Assembly (NCBI GenBank): GCA_934085565.1
Contig: CAKOHG010000001.1
Span: forward strand, 220,722 to 284,721
Reading direction: 5' to 3'
From: an uncultured Bacilli bacterium
GTDB taxonomy: Bacteria; Bacillota_I; Bacilli_A; RF39; UBA660
Length of the DNA: 64,000 nucleotides
This document shows, piece by piece, positions 34,167 through 43,963 of the stretch. Below the pieces are notes generated by a model. That model saw nothing but the letters and a program-made list of their open reading frames with translations. It was not told the DNA's origin and did no database searches. How positions within the stretch are numbered: the stretch's first letter is position 1; each line of letters begins with the position of its first letter. A program made the position numbers and the translations under genes.

Positions 34167-35005
34167 TAATATCTATTTTTAGGTAAATTTTCTAAAATAT
34201 GAACATAAGACTGATAACGACTTGGTAAAATTTCACCAGTTTCCACGGCTTCTTTCACCCCACAATTTCGTTCTTTTAAATGAAAACAATCTTTAAACTC
34301 GCAAGAATACTTTTGAAATTCTAAGAATGCATTTTTAACATCTTCTTTTGAAGAATCTAAAATATCTAAGGCTGAAAAACCTGGAGTATCACAAAAAGAA
34401 ATCGAATCAACAGTAAAAATTTCTGTATGTCTAGTGGTGTGTTTGCCACGGTTTAAAGCTTTTGATATCTCCCCTGTCTTAAGACTTAAATTCTTATCTA
34501 ACTTATTTAATAAAGTGCTTTTACCAGCCCCGGTTTGACCTGTTAAAACAACTAAAGAATTCGCTAAATAATTTTTTAAAGCTTCTAAATCGTTATTATG
34601 AAAGCAAGGAATACCAATACTTTCATAGTATTTTTTAACAGTTTCATATAAAGAAATATCTTCTAATAAATCTAATTTAGTGAAACAGATAACTGGTTTA
34701 ATATTAGCTAAGATAATAGAAGTAATTTCTTTATCTAATAAAAGAAAATTAAAGTCAGGTTGCTTCATAGACGTCACAATAAGACCATAATTAACATTAC
34801 AAACACTCGGTCTTGAAAGTTCATTTAAACGTGGCAATAACTCTAGAATGTAATTATTTTCTTCATCTATTTCACAATAGTCTCCGACTAAAGGAGTCTT
34901 TTTTTGAGCTCTAAATTTTCCTCTTGGTACACATTCATAAGAACCATTATCCGTTTTCACAAGATAATGGTTACTTATGTTTTTGATGATTTGTCCTTTT
35001 AACAT
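34166..35005 (-). CDS. rsgA: Ribosome small subunit-dependent GTPase RsgA
   Basis: About 279 residues. Checks late 30S assembly. OB domain at the N-terminus, then the circularly permuted GTPase: TKLDL (G4) before GQTGAGKSTLLN (G1), GKHTTRHTEIF (G2), DTPGF (G3). The zinc site at the C-terminus reads C-x4-C-x-H-x5-C (CEFKDCFHLKERNC). AAGGAG precedes the ATG at 35005, which lies 7 bases inside prkC. Last gene of prpC-prkC-rsgA. Confidence 0.95.
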   Translation of the reverse strand: MLKGQIIKNISNHYLVKTDNGSYECVPRGKFRAQKKTPLVGDYCEIDEENNYILELLPRLNELSRPSVCNVNYGLIVTSMKQPDFNFLLLDKEITSIILANIKPVICFTKLDLLEDISLYETVKKYYESIGIPCFHNNDLEALKNYLANSLVVLTGQTGAGKSTLLNKLDKNLSLKTGEISKALNRGKHTTRHTEIFTVDSISFCDTPGFSALDILDSSKEDVKNAFLEFQKYSCEFKDCFHLKERNCGVKEAVETGEILPSRYQSYVHILENLPKNRY

Positions 35006-36795
35006 GTTGCTCCTTCTGTACCACAAACACGCCCTTCGCTATCTGTTTGTTCGTCATCATCTTTTGGAGTCGTAGTAGATGATCCTTTTTTAGTAACTGT
35101 GATGGTTATACTTGTATTTTCCACAATACGACTACCTTTTTCTCTACTTTGACCAATGACAATGCCTGCTTCGCGAGAGTTATCTTCTTTTTCAATTTTA
35201 TTAACAGTGACATTATATTTCTTTAAATAATCTACGACATCATTATAAGTATAACTACCCGTTGTAAAATCAGGATATTTATCTACATTTGGAATATAAA
35301 GGGTAACATAGTCTCCTTTACTTACTTTTTCTCCGGCAGATGGTGTTTGAGAAAGAATCGTGTTTTCTTCAACATTTTCATCTGTAGTACTTTTCTTCTC
35401 CACTAAAACTTGAATATCTAAGGCTTCTAATTTACCTTTAATTTCTAAATAATTTTTACCTGTGTAATCTTCTAAGGTGATTTTAGAATCTCCTTCGCTT
35501 ACCCATAAAGTAACTTCGGTACCTTTTGTTCTTTTGGTATTGGCAAGAGGAGATGTTTTAACAACATTTCCATAAGGAATCGTATCAGAACTTGTCTTTT
35601 GTTGATCACTTGCCACTTTAAAGCCAGCGTCTTGTAAAGTTTTTAAAGCATCCTCTACGGTATAACCAGATACATCAGGAATTGTAATTTCTTTATTCGT
35701 TGTTAAGGCAGGTATTAAAATCACTATGGTTGTAATGGCTACAATTAAAAAAGTAAAGATAGAAGCCAAGACAATTAACAGTTTATTTTGTTTTTTTAAA
35801 TCATTTTTTGTTATTTGTTTTGCCAAAATTTCACCTTCATCATCTTCTTTTTTTTCATTTTTTATATTCTTTGGTTTTACAGGCTCATCATTTAAAATTT
35901 TCTTACTTTCTTTTTTCTTATCTTCTGTAAATTCTGGATAAGGTAATGTAATCTTAGGTTCGTGTAATCTTTCCTCATCTAAACACGTTAATAAATCCAT
36001 ATGCATTTCTCTAGCATCAGCATAACGATTTTTAGGATTTTTCGCGGTCGCCTTAATGATGATATTTTCAACACTCGTTGGAATATTTGGTAAAATTTCT
36101 CGAATACTCGGTAAAGGTTCCTTTAAATGTTTTAAAGCAATTTCAACGGCATTGTCACCTCGATAAGGAAGAGTTCCCGTAAGAAGTTCATACATAACAA
36201 TTCCCATCGAATAAATATCGCTTTGTAAAATAGCGCCCTTACCATTAGCTTGTTCTGGCGGAATATAATGAACACTACCCATCACTGAGTTTGTTTGTGT
36301 AAGCTGAGTACTATTCATCGCCATCGCAATACCAAAGTCCATGATTTTAACCATACCATTTTCTAAAATCATAATATTTTGAGGTTTAATATCCCGGTGA
36401 ATAATATAAGAATCATGTGCTACACTCATACCATCGGTAATTTGAAGCATGATATCTATGACTTCACTTAAAGTAAGTTTTCCTCTTTTTTTAATTAAGT
36501 CTTTTAAATTTTTTCCTTCCACATATTCCATCACAATGTAGTATTGGCCGGCGTCTTCTCCCACATCATAAACTTCTACGATATTAGGATGAGATAAACT
36601 ACTTGCCGAAAGTGCTTCACGTTGAAATCTTCTTACAAATTTTTCATCATTAGCAAGATCTCCTCTTAATACTTTCACGGCGACATTACGGTCTAAAATT
36701 GTATCATAAGCAAGATAAACGTTTGCCATACCTCCTTCACCAATTGCCTTGATGATTTGGTAACGGTCACTGATTTTTTGCCCTTTCATTATCAT
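34999..36795 (-). CDS. prkC: Ser/Thr protein kinase with PASTA repeats (PrkC/StkP)
   Basis: About 598 residues. Kinase domain: GEGGMANVYLAYD loop, AVKVL, HRDIKPQN, DFGIA, and a PPE in place of APE. A juxtamembrane Lys-rich linker and one membrane helix (about 340-365) lead to three outer PASTA domains that sense peptidoglycan or lipid II. A polar tail ends in RVCGTEGATC with two cysteines. ATG at 36795 is preferred (GGGTGTT upstream) over the ATG at 36807; a further one at 36789 is possible. Acts with the adjacent phosphatase. Confidence 0.95.
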   Translation of the reverse strand: MIMKGQKISDRYQIIKAIGEGGMANVYLAYDTILDRNVAVKVLRGDLANDEKFVRRFQREALSASSLSHPNIVEVYDVGEDAGQYYIVMEYVEGKNLKDLIKKRGKLTLSEVIDIMLQITDGMSVAHDSYIIHRDIKPQNIMILENGMVKIMDFGIAMAMNSTQLTQTNSVMGSVHYIPPEQANGKGAILQSDIYSMGIVMYELLTGTLPYRGDNAVEIALKHLKEPLPSIREILPNIPTSVENIIIKATAKNPKNRYADAREMHMDLLTCLDEERLHEPKITLPYPEFTEDKKKESKKILNDEPVKPKNIKNEKKEDDEGEILAKQITKNDLKKQNKLLIVLASIFTFLIVAITTIVILIPALTTNKEITIPDVSGYTVEDALKTLQDAGFKVASDQQKTSSDTIPYGNVVKTSPLANTKRTKGTEVTLWVSEGDSKITLEDYTGKNYLEIKGKLEALDIQVLVEKKSTTDENVEENTILSQTPSAGEKVSKGDYVTLYIPNVDKYPDFTTGSYTYNDVVDYLKKYNVTVNKIEKEDNSREAGIVIGQSREKGSRIVENTSITITVTKKGSSTTTPKDDDEQTDSEGRVCGTEGATC

Positions 36796-36808
36796 TTTAA
36801 CACCCACT

Positions 36809-37534
36809 TTATATTTCTAAATAGGCAACCGAGATATTATCAATTCCACCTCGGGCATTACTTTTTTTAATTAATTTTTTCACTTTATCTTCCACAGATA
36901 ATTCTTCATCTAGCACTTTTTCAATTTGCTCTACAGTTAACATATTGGTAAGACCATCACTACAAAGGAAAATCCCATCGACATCGGTTTCTACTTCAAA
37001 AATATCCATGTCAATATTTTCGCCAACACCTAAAGCTTTCATCAAAATATTTTTCTTAGGATGTGTTTTTGCTTCTTCTTCAGTAATATCTCCCGCTTCT
37101 ACTAATAAGTTTACTAAAGTATGATCTTTAGTGACTTTGTGAAGACGATTATTTTTTAAAACAAAACCGGAAGAATCTCCAATATTACCAAAAATCAAAA
37201 AGTTATCAGTTCGTAAAGCTAAAACAATGGTGGTGCCTAAGCCAGTAGAATCAAAATGATTTTTGGCATAATCTAAAATTTCTTCATTAATCTCGCTGAT
37301 ATTGTCATTAAGCCAATTTACTGCATCTAATTTTGAACCCACACTACTGAGTTTTTGAAATCTTTTGCCAAAATGGGTAACAGCCAAAGAAGAAGCCACT
37401 TCGCCAGCGCGGTGTCCGCCCATGCCATCACAAACAAGCATTAAAGTTTCCCCACTGCCATTTTGAATAATTAAAACACTATCTTCATTATGACTTCTGA
37501 CTTTCCCCACATCTGTTAAATAATATGATTTCAT
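36809..37534 (-). CDS. prpC: PP2C-family protein phosphatase
   Basis: 241 residues, the usual size for PrpC/Stp. Metal-binding motifs: VRSHNEDS, LVCDGMGGHRAGEVAS, FGNIGDSSGFVL, and the final RGGIDNISV. Reverses phosphorylation by the kinase encoded one base downstream. The ATG is preceded by ACGAGGTGAATT, a good ribosome binding site. Confidence 0.95.
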   Translation of the reverse strand: MKSYYLTDVGKVRSHNEDSVLIIQNGSGETLMLVCDGMGGHRAGEVASSLAVTHFGKRFQKLSSVGSKLDAVNWLNDNISEINEEILDYAKNHFDSTGLGTTIVLALRTDNFLIFGNIGDSSGFVLKNNRLHKVTKDHTLVNLLVEAGDITEEEAKTHPKKNILMKALGVGENIDMDIFEVETDVDGIFLCSDGLTNMLTVEQIEKVLDEELSVEDKVKKLIKKSNARGGIDNISVAYLEI

Positions 37535-37648
37535 AATTCACCTCGTTATCATATTAAGCATATCAAATATTTTCAAAGACGTCTATAAAATTGCGAATAA
37601 GTCTTTTCATTTCTAAAAGACATTTGACATGTAATTGACAGCTATTTT

Positions 37649-38086
37649 TTATTCTTTTTCTAACCAAATAGTCGTCGGTCCAACATTAGTGAAGCTTATT
37701 TTCATATCCGCTCCAAAAACACCTGTTTCAACATGAATTTGTTTAGACAGTTCTTCTTTAAATTTATCATATAGTTTGATAGCTTCTTCCCCATTTAAGG
37801 CTTTCATATAGCTTGGACGATTGCCATTCTTAGTATCTGCATAAAGTGTAAATTGGCTGACAAGTAAAACCGTTCCTTTGACATCTAAAACGCTTTTATT
37901 CATTACTCCATTATCATCAGGAAAAATGCGTAAGTTTAAGACTTTTCTTGTCATATAAGAAATATGTTCTTCGGTATCACTTTTTGTAAAACCAACCAAA
38001 AGCATTAATCCACTTTGACAAGTACCTGTCAATTTACCATTGGCGGTAACACTCGCATTTTCACATCTTTGAACTAAAACTCTCAC
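37649..38086 (-). CDS. dtd: D-aminoacyl-tRNA deacylase
   Basis: 145 residues, family length. Contains SQFTLYAD (the active-site SQxT motif) and GVFGADMKISFTNVGPTTIWLE with the GP motif that excludes L-amino acids. Overlaps the end of rel by 4 bases; rel-dtd coupling is common in Firmicutes. Confidence 0.95.
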   Translation of the reverse strand: MRVLVQRCENASVTANGKLTGTCQSGLMLLVGFTKSDTEEHISYMTRKVLNLRIFPDDNGVMNKSVLDVKGTVLLVSQFTLYADTKNGNRPSYMKALNGEEAIKLYDKFKEELSKQIHVETGVFGADMKISFTNVGPTTIWLEKE

Positions 38087-40224
38087 TTACGAGTCACCTC
38101 TTTTACAAAACGGAAGGTCATCAAGCTATTCATGAATCCTTCTAAAGCTTCTTTGCCACTAGTCTTAACGGTAAGTTCATAAAGAGTTTCTGTTAAATTA
38201 GCTTTTGTTTTTACCGCATCAACATAAACGTTTTTACTCGTTGCTTTGCCGATAATATCTAATAAATAATTTTTACCGGTTTCACAGGTTACTAAAATTT
38301 TAGCAAAATAAGAAGATTCTTTAAGACTATTCCAACTGACATCAATAAGTCGTTCGGGTTCATTTTTAATGTTTTGGCAATTTTTTCTGTGAACGGTAAC
38401 GCCTTCGCCTTTTGTGATAAAGCCAACAATTTCATCACCAAAAATAGGATGACAACATTTGGCAAGATTAGTCATAATACCATCTTCACCGTTAACTAAA
38501 ACCATGCCTCGTTCTTTTTTATGATTGGTATTTTTACCATCATTATTTAAGACTTTTTCTATTAAAACATCTCTAACATCTTTTTTCTCTTCAGTAGCTA
38601 AAGAAATGATATAACTGGCAGTGAAACGTAAGGATCCAATAGAAAAATAAATATCCTCTACATTCTCTAATTTTAAATCGGCACATATCTTTTTAACATT
38701 TTCATTAGATAAAACCGTATCAAAAGAAAGATGTCTTTTTCTAAGTTCATTATTTAAAATTGTTTTACCTTTCTCGGTATAAATGTCTTTTTCTTGTTTA
38801 CTAAAATAAGCTTTTATCTTATTACGAGCATGACTTGTTTTGACAAAATTTAACCATTCTTTATTAGGAACACCAGTTGAACTTGTTTTAATTTTTACAA
38901 TGTCGTTGGTTTGAAGTTCATAATTTAAAGGCACAATGGCGTCATTTACAATAGCACCAACTGTTTTATCGCCAACGCCAGTATGAATACGGTAAGCAAA
39001 ATCAAGGGGTGTAGAACCTTTAGGAAGTTCTAAAACATCTCCTTTTGGTGTAAAAACATAAATACTATCATTTAACAAATCACTTTTGATTTCACTTGCA
39101 AACTGGGCGTCTGATAAATTTTCACTGGATTCAATTAAATTTCTAAAAATTTCTAACTTTTGTTCCATAATGCTTTTAACATAATGTTTTTCTTTGTAAG
39201 CAAAGTGAGAAGCAACACCTTTTTCGGCAAATTCATCCATTTCTTCGGTTCTAATTTGAACCTCGTAACGATGACCATCACTGCCAAAAACACCGGTATG
39301 TAAACTTTGATACATATTAGCTTTAGGCATAGCAATATAGTCTTTAAAACGTCCTGGAATAGGTCTATATTTAGCGTGGATAAGCCCAACTGTTAAGTAG
39401 CACTCACTTACCTTTTCGACAATGACTCTTAAAGCTAAGATATCATAAATTTTTTCCCAAGTTTTCCCATTATTTAATTTGTTATAAATGCTATAAACAC
39501 TTTTTACACGACTTTTGATATGAAAAGGAATATTTTGTTCGGTTAACATTTCACTGATAGAATTTTCCATATCTTTTAAGCTTTCTTTTAATTCTTCTTG
39601 GGTAGCATTTAAACGTTCTAATATATCATTATAAACATCTGGTTTACTATACTTTAAGCATAAATCTTCCATTTCACCTTTAATTTTATACATACCAAGA
39701 CGGTGAGCGATTGGAATTAAAACCGTCATAGTTTCATTCACTTTTCTTTTACGATCTTCTTCACTTAAAGCATCTGCGGTTCTTAAATTATGAAGACGAT
39801 CAGCAAGTTTCAAAAATAAAACTCTAATATCTTCGCTCATTCCTACTAAAACTTTACGTAAGTTCATTGCAGAGTATTCAGAATCATCTTGAAGCTCTAA
39901 ACGGTTAATTTTAGAAATGGTCCAGACAATATTAGCGACATCGGTCCCAAAAAGACTTTCAATTTCTTCTTTAGTAGCCCCAGCATGATTCATAGTTTCA
40001 TGAATTAAGGAAGCCATGATAGTCTCGGCATCTACACACATATCTAAAAGAATTTCCATAACACCAAGTGGATGAGTCATATAAGGAAGACCATTTAATC
40101 TCATTTTACCCGCATGTTTTTGTAAACCAAATTGATAAGCTTCTGTTATTTTTCTAATTTCTTCAGAATTATAATATTCCTCACATTTTGTTAGTAATTT
40201 ATTAAAAATTTCGTCTGTTTGCAT
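38083..40224 (-). CDS. rel: RelA/SpoT-type (p)ppGpp enzyme with altered hydrolase motif
   Basis: 713 residues with the long RSH layout: hydrolase-like HD domain (about 20-190), synthetase domain with RFKDYIAMPK and EVQIRTEEMDEFAEKG, TGS (VFTPKGDVLELPKGSTPLDFAYRIH), helical and zinc-finger part (AKCCHPIFGDEIVGF...C), and ACT at the C-terminus. The hydrolase HDxxED motif reads H75-E76-T-M-N79-H80, so hydrolysis is doubtful while synthesis residues are kept. An ordinary Rel would have both. No sequence break. Followed by dtd. Confidence 0.93.
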   Translation of the reverse strand: MQTDEIFNKLLTKCEEYYNSEEIRKITEAYQFGLQKHAGKMRLNGLPYMTHPLGVMEILLDMCVDAETIMASLIHETMNHAGATKEEIESLFGTDVANIVWTISKINRLELQDDSEYSAMNLRKVLVGMSEDIRVLFLKLADRLHNLRTADALSEEDRKRKVNETMTVLIPIAHRLGMYKIKGEMEDLCLKYSKPDVYNDILERLNATQEELKESLKDMENSISEMLTEQNIPFHIKSRVKSVYSIYNKLNNGKTWEKIYDILALRVIVEKVSECYLTVGLIHAKYRPIPGRFKDYIAMPKANMYQSLHTGVFGSDGHRYEVQIRTEEMDEFAEKGVASHFAYKEKHYVKSIMEQKLEIFRNLIESSENLSDAQFASEIKSDLLNDSIYVFTPKGDVLELPKGSTPLDFAYRIHTGVGDKTVGAIVNDAIVPLNYELQTNDIVKIKTSSTGVPNKEWLNFVKTSHARNKIKAYFSKQEKDIYTEKGKTILNNELRKRHLSFDTVLSNENVKKICADLKLENVEDIYFSIGSLRFTASYIISLATEEKKDVRDVLIEKVLNNDGKNTNHKKERGMVLVNGEDGIMTNLAKCCHPIFGDEIVGFITKGEGVTVHRKNCQNIKNEPERLIDVSWNSLKESSYFAKILVTCETGKNYLLDIIGKATSKNVYVDAVKTKANLTETLYELTVKTSGKEALEGFMNSLMTFRFVKEVTRK

Positions 40225-40238
40225 CGTAAACCTCTTTT

Positions 40239-41099
40239 CTATATTTTTACATATTTATTTATTATTTTTTTCGATGGCATGTCACTTTCTTTAATGGTTT
40301 GAAGCATTTTATCACGATTAAATAAGACATTTTTACGCGTAAAAGTAAAACCGTCATTTACTTCTTCAAGTACATAATAGCACGCCACATCTTCTTCTTT
40401 CTCAGCATAGCCCATACTTAAACTTCTTAAAGTATAAAAAGTGGTACCTTTATATGTTTGAGATGGCTTTTCAAAATGAACATGACCTTCAAAAATAGCA
40501 TCATAGGAAAATAAAGATTGCCCATTAAATAAAGGGTGCTCTAAAGTATCTAAAATATTTTTAACATACACACTTTTTCCATATCTTTTTATTAAAGTTT
40601 TTAAATATTTTATTTGTTCTTTAGAATTGGTATACGTAAATAACTCCGCGCCATTCTCCCCATTTTTTATTCTTTGTTGAAAATGAGCTTGCCCATGATT
40701 TAACCAATCTGATCGAACATCCCCAGCAAAATGACATAACCCAATTTTTTTACCCCCTAAAGTTAAATCGACAAAACAAGGAGAATTCCTTAGCCAATTT
40801 TTGGATTCTAACGATAACTTACTGTTTGTCCAATCAATCATTTGCATTCTTTCCAAATCTAAGTAAGACAAAAAAGGGGCCATACCAAGTGTTTCATAAT
40901 ATTCTTGGTTTCCTAAAATAAGGGTAACTTTATTTTTTCTTAATAAATTTAAAACTTCTTCTGGATTTGGTCCATCGCCGATGGCATCACCAAGGCAGTA
41001 AATCGCATCTGGTTTTTCTAAAGTAATTTCTTTCATACATTTTTGAAGGGGTTCTAAAAGCCCATGAATATCTGTTATTAATACTACTTTCTTAGGCAT
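40239..41099 (-). CDS. Calcineurin-like metallophosphoesterase
   Basis: 286 residues. Dinuclear metal site motifs: ITDIHG (DxH), LGDAIGDGPNPE (GDxxD), LGNQEYY (GN-H/Q-E), LCHFAGD and GHVHFEKPS (GHxH). Resembles YfcE/Symerythrin-like or diadenosine-tetraphosphatase-like small phosphoesterases; substrate unknown. Overlaps the following MBL-fold gene by 8 bases and lies 14 bases from rel. Confidence 0.85.
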   Translation of the reverse strand: MPKKVVLITDIHGLLEPLQKCMKEITLEKPDAIYCLGDAIGDGPNPEEVLNLLRKNKVTLILGNQEYYETLGMAPFLSYLDLERMQMIDWTNSKLSLESKNWLRNSPCFVDLTLGGKKIGLCHFAGDVRSDWLNHGQAHFQQRIKNGENGAELFTYTNSKEQIKYLKTLIKRYGKSVYVKNILDTLEHPLFNGQSLFSYDAIFEGHVHFEKPSQTYKGTTFYTLRSLSMGYAEKEEDVACYYVLEEVNDGFTFTRKNVLFNRDKMLQTIKESDMPSKKIINKYVKI

Positions 41100-41745
41100 G
41101 ATTTTTCTTATCCTTTTCTTCTTCTAGTAAAATCTCACAATGAATCGTGGGATCTAATTTTTTCTTAAACACTAAAGCGTCCTTAATAGAACCTGCCACA
41201 TAACCATAATGGATGGGAATAGCAAGCTTTGGGCTAATATAATTCGTAAGAGTCGCTGCTTCTAAACAATCCATCGTGTACGTTCCCCCAACTGGGATAA
41301 AAAGAACGTCACACTCTACTTCTTTGGCTTCTTTTGTGACATCAGTATCGCCCATGATATAATAAATCACATTATCTAAATTAACAACATAACCAACCCA
41401 ACCACTGGCTTTGGGATGATTTTTTTTATGAAGATTATAAGCCGGTATGGTTTTAAATTCTATATTTTTTAAACTATAAGTTTTATTAGGTTTCACCACC
41501 ATAATATACTCTTCATCAAAACCAACGCTTAATAATTCTTCCACAATATCTTTGGTCGTTATGATAACCGTTCCTTCTTTTTTTAACTCCAAAATAGATA
41601 ATAAGGAAAAATGATCAAAATGAGGGTGTGTTATAAAAATGTAATCGGCGTCGTGTCTTGTTTTTACTTCTAAAGGATCAAAATAAAGGACTTTACTTCC
41701 TTCTAGGCGGATACTACTTTGTTTATTAACACTAATTGGCTGCAT
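41092..41745 (-). CDS. Metallo-beta-lactamase-fold hydrolase (UlaG-like)
   Basis: 217 residues. FITHPHFDHFS gives the HxHxDH zinc motif; MGDTDVT and a late PIHYGYVAG give further metal ligands. The layout fits UlaG-like MBL hydrolases annotated as YtkL or UPF0173. Substrate unknown. It overlaps the ComN-like gene by 14 bases and the phosphoesterase by 8. Confidence 0.85.
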   Translation of the reverse strand: MQPISVNKQSSIRLEGSKVLYFDPLEVKTRHDADYIFITHPHFDHFSLLSILELKKEGTVIITTKDIVEELLSVGFDEEYIMVVKPNKTYSLKNIEFKTIPAYNLHKKNHPKASGWVGYVVNLDNVIYYIMGDTDVTKEAKEVECDVLFIPVGGTYTMDCLEAATLTNYISPKLAIPIHYGYVAGSIKDALVFKKKLDPTIHCEILLEEEKDKKNHA

Positions 41746-41983
41746 ACATTTCTCCTTTATGTTGATAGATTGTTAAACTATCGGTATTTAATATATCATC
41801 CACCATAATACCTAAGGTAAGTGCTTTTTGTCCTTTCCATATATGTTTACATAAATAATGCCAAATATCATCTTCCGTTATGTATAAATATTTTTCACGA
41901 ATCATTTCATTTTTTTTCGTTCTTAATGCGGGAAGTAATTTTTGATAAAGTTCTTCTAAACTTGCAAAATTTTCTTCTTTCAT
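41732..41983 (-). CDS. ComN-like post-transcriptional regulator
   Basis: 83 residues. LEELYQKLLPALRTKKNEM followed by ITEDDIWHYLCKHIWKG and LTLGIMVDDIL matches the short ComN/post-transcriptional regulator family of Bacilli, which in B. subtilis aids comE mRNA control. This would fit the pilus and competence-type genes nearby, but the role here is inferred. Confidence 0.75.
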   Translation of the reverse strand: MKEENFASLEELYQKLLPALRTKKNEMIREKYLYITEDDIWHYLCKHIWKGQKALTLGIMVDDILNTDSLTIYQHKGEMYAAN

Positions 41984-42061
41984 GTCATCACCTATTCTTA
42001 AATACTTTCCATTTGCATAATAATATTATAAAGCAAATAAAGAGAATAGGAAAGTGATTAT

Positions 42062-43354
42062 TTGAAAAAAGACACCTTTAAAACATCCATTCTTATCTTA
42101 TTATTAGGGGGTATTACCACTAAAATATTTGGCTTTATTATTCGTATTTTAAGTACCCGTATTTTAACTCCCGAAGGTATCAGTTACTTAACGATTGTCA
42201 TGCCCACCTATTCTCTTTTTATTACTCTTTCTTCTTTTGCTTTACCCATTAGTATTTCTAAAATGGTCAGCGAAAATAAAATACGGAGTAAAAAAATCTT
42301 TTTTTCAACGTGCTTTTTTATCTTATTTTTAGAAATTATTTTAATTTTTACAATTTTTCTTTTAGCCCCTTTTATTGCCAATACCCTTTTACATCAGCCT
42401 AAAGTTTATCCTCTTATTTTAGCTATGGCTCTTACTTTACCATTTATCTCTATTACTTCTTTTTTAAAAGGTTATTTTTTAGGCAAATTAAAAGTTCATC
42501 CGAATGTGATTTCTAATTTTTTTGAACAAATAGCTCGTATTCTTTTTATCTTATTTATCTTACCTAAAATCATTTCTTATGGTCTTATGTATGGAGTAAT
42601 CTCTTATATTCTTTTAAATGGCTTAACAGAATTTATTAGTATCTTAGTTTTCATGGCTTTTTTACCCAAAAAAATATGTCTTACAAAAGAGGATATAAAA
42701 CCGAATAAAAAAATTATCAAAGAGATGCTAGAAACGAGTCTTCCTTCTATGTCTAGTCGTGTCTTTGGTAATATTGGTTTCTTTTTAGAACCAATTATCT
42801 TAACTAATTTCTTACTTTTATGTGGTTATACTTCTTCTTATATTTTAAAAGAGTATGCGGCTTACAATGCCTATGCGATTGGGCTTCTTACTTTGCCATC
42901 TTTTTTCATCATGGCTATATGTCAAATTCTAATTCCTGAAGTAAGTAAATACAAAAGCGAACAAAATACTTTGATGTTAAAAAAAAGAATTAAACAAGCC
43001 TTAAGTTATTCTTTTTTCATTGGAATAATTAGTAGTACTTTCCTTTTTATTTTTAGAGACATTCTTTTAACAATTCTTTATAAAACAACACTTGGAAGTG
43101 ACTATATTTTTATACTAGCCCCTTTCTTTGTTCTTTTCTATTTAGAAGCTCCTTTATCAAGTATTTTAGAAGCCGGTGGTTTTGCCAAAGACTCTTTTAA
43201 AATTACTTTCTTTGGGGTTATCTTAAAACTTATCACTTTAAGTATCTTATCTTTTTGCCATATTGGTCTTTATAGCCTTGTTTTTAGTGAAATTATTAAT
43301 ATTATTTTTGTTGTTTTCTTAAGTTTTAAAGCTCTAAAAAAAGTTATTCAATAG
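42062..43354 (+). CDS. SpoVB/MurJ-like polysaccharide flippase
   Basis: 430 residues, about 12 membrane segments, MOP superfamily. GGITTKIFGFIIRILSTRILTPEGISYL at the N-terminus and SLPSMSSRVFGNIGFFLEPIIL in the middle are typical of SpoVB-like proteins. Likely exports a lipid-linked sugar. The start is a TTG with GGAAAGTGATT upstream; no ATG is available without shortening the first helix. Ends overlapping convergently with the next gene. Confidence 0.85.
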   Translation: MKKDTFKTSILILLLGGITTKIFGFIIRILSTRILTPEGISYLTIVMPTYSLFITLSSFALPISISKMVSENKIRSKKIFFSTCFFILFLEIILIFTIFLLAPFIANTLLHQPKVYPLILAMALTLPFISITSFLKGYFLGKLKVHPNVISNFFEQIARILFILFILPKIISYGLMYGVISYILLNGLTEFISILVFMAFLPKKICLTKEDIKPNKKIIKEMLETSLPSMSSRVFGNIGFFLEPIILTNFLLLCGYTSSYILKEYAAYNAYAIGLLTLPSFFIMAICQILIPEVSKYKSEQNTLMLKKRIKQALSYSFFIGIISSTFLFIFRDILLTILYKTTLGSDYIFILAPFFVLFYLEAPLSSILEAGGFAKDSFKITFFGVILKLITLSILSFCHIGLYSLVFSEIINIIFVVFLSFKALKKVIQ

Positions 43355-43808
43355 CTCCTTTAAAAGTAATGGTATTTTTTTCTTTATTGACAATAAAACG
43401 ATATTCCGGAGTTGTTTTAGTCTTGTCATGTTCATAAAATATTTCTTCATCCGTTTCCTCTTCAAAAAGGCCGGTGGTTAAATCATCAAAAGTTAAATAT
43501 TTATTTTTTAAGGCTTCTTCCAAAGTCATCTTGGTAGAGCCATAACTTAAGTACACCTCATCTACACAATCAAAATAAAAAGTTTTATCTTCAAAAGTAA
43601 ATTTTTCTTTAAGTTGACATCTTTTCTGAGGCTCATAAGATAATTCATAACTCGTATAATCGCCTATTTTTTCTAATCTTTCTTTTCTTTGTAATTTAAG
43701 TAAGTAAGTATTTAAGAAAAAGGATAAAACAAGGATGCAGCCTAGAATAAATATCAAGATTAAATAAACCGTTCTTTTTTGTTTTGCTAAATAATTTGTT
43801 TTCTTCAT
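43344..43808 (-). CDS. Hypothetical single-TM protein
   Basis: About 154 residues: short basic head, one helix (RTVYLILIFILGCILVLSFFLNTYLL), then an outer domain with two Cys (KRCQLKEKF, YFDCVDEVYLSYG) and an acidic middle (EEETDEEIFYEHD). No family recognised. The ATG at 43808 follows GAAGGGTGG; the ATG at 43868 has none. Divergent from pilB and convergent with the flippase gene. Confidence 0.75.
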   Translation of the reverse strand: MKKTNYLAKQKRTVYLILIFILGCILVLSFFLNTYLLKLQRKERLEKIGDYTSYELSYEPQKRCQLKEKFTFEDKTFYFDCVDEVYLSYGSTKMTLEEALKNKYLTFDDLTTGLFEEETDEEIFYEHDKTKTTPEYRFIVNKEKNTITFKGAIE

Positions 43809-43903
43809 AATACCACCCTTCAACTTGCCTATATATAATATCACATACCCATTAAAAAGTCTTGTCAAAAAAGAGTTAAAAGCAAATTTTTTTAGGCAAC
43901 AAA

Positions 43904-43932
43904 TTGTAATTTAGAAAGGGGTATGGTAAAAT
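43904..43932 (+). promoter_or_regulatory. Promoter of pilB
   Basis: TTGTAA (43904-43909), 17-base spacer, TAAAAT (43927-43932) preceded by TGG. The ribosome binding site AAAGGAG follows near 43946. Confidence 0.75.
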
Positions 43933-43963
43933 TAAAAAGAATAATAAAGGAGCAAATGATTTT

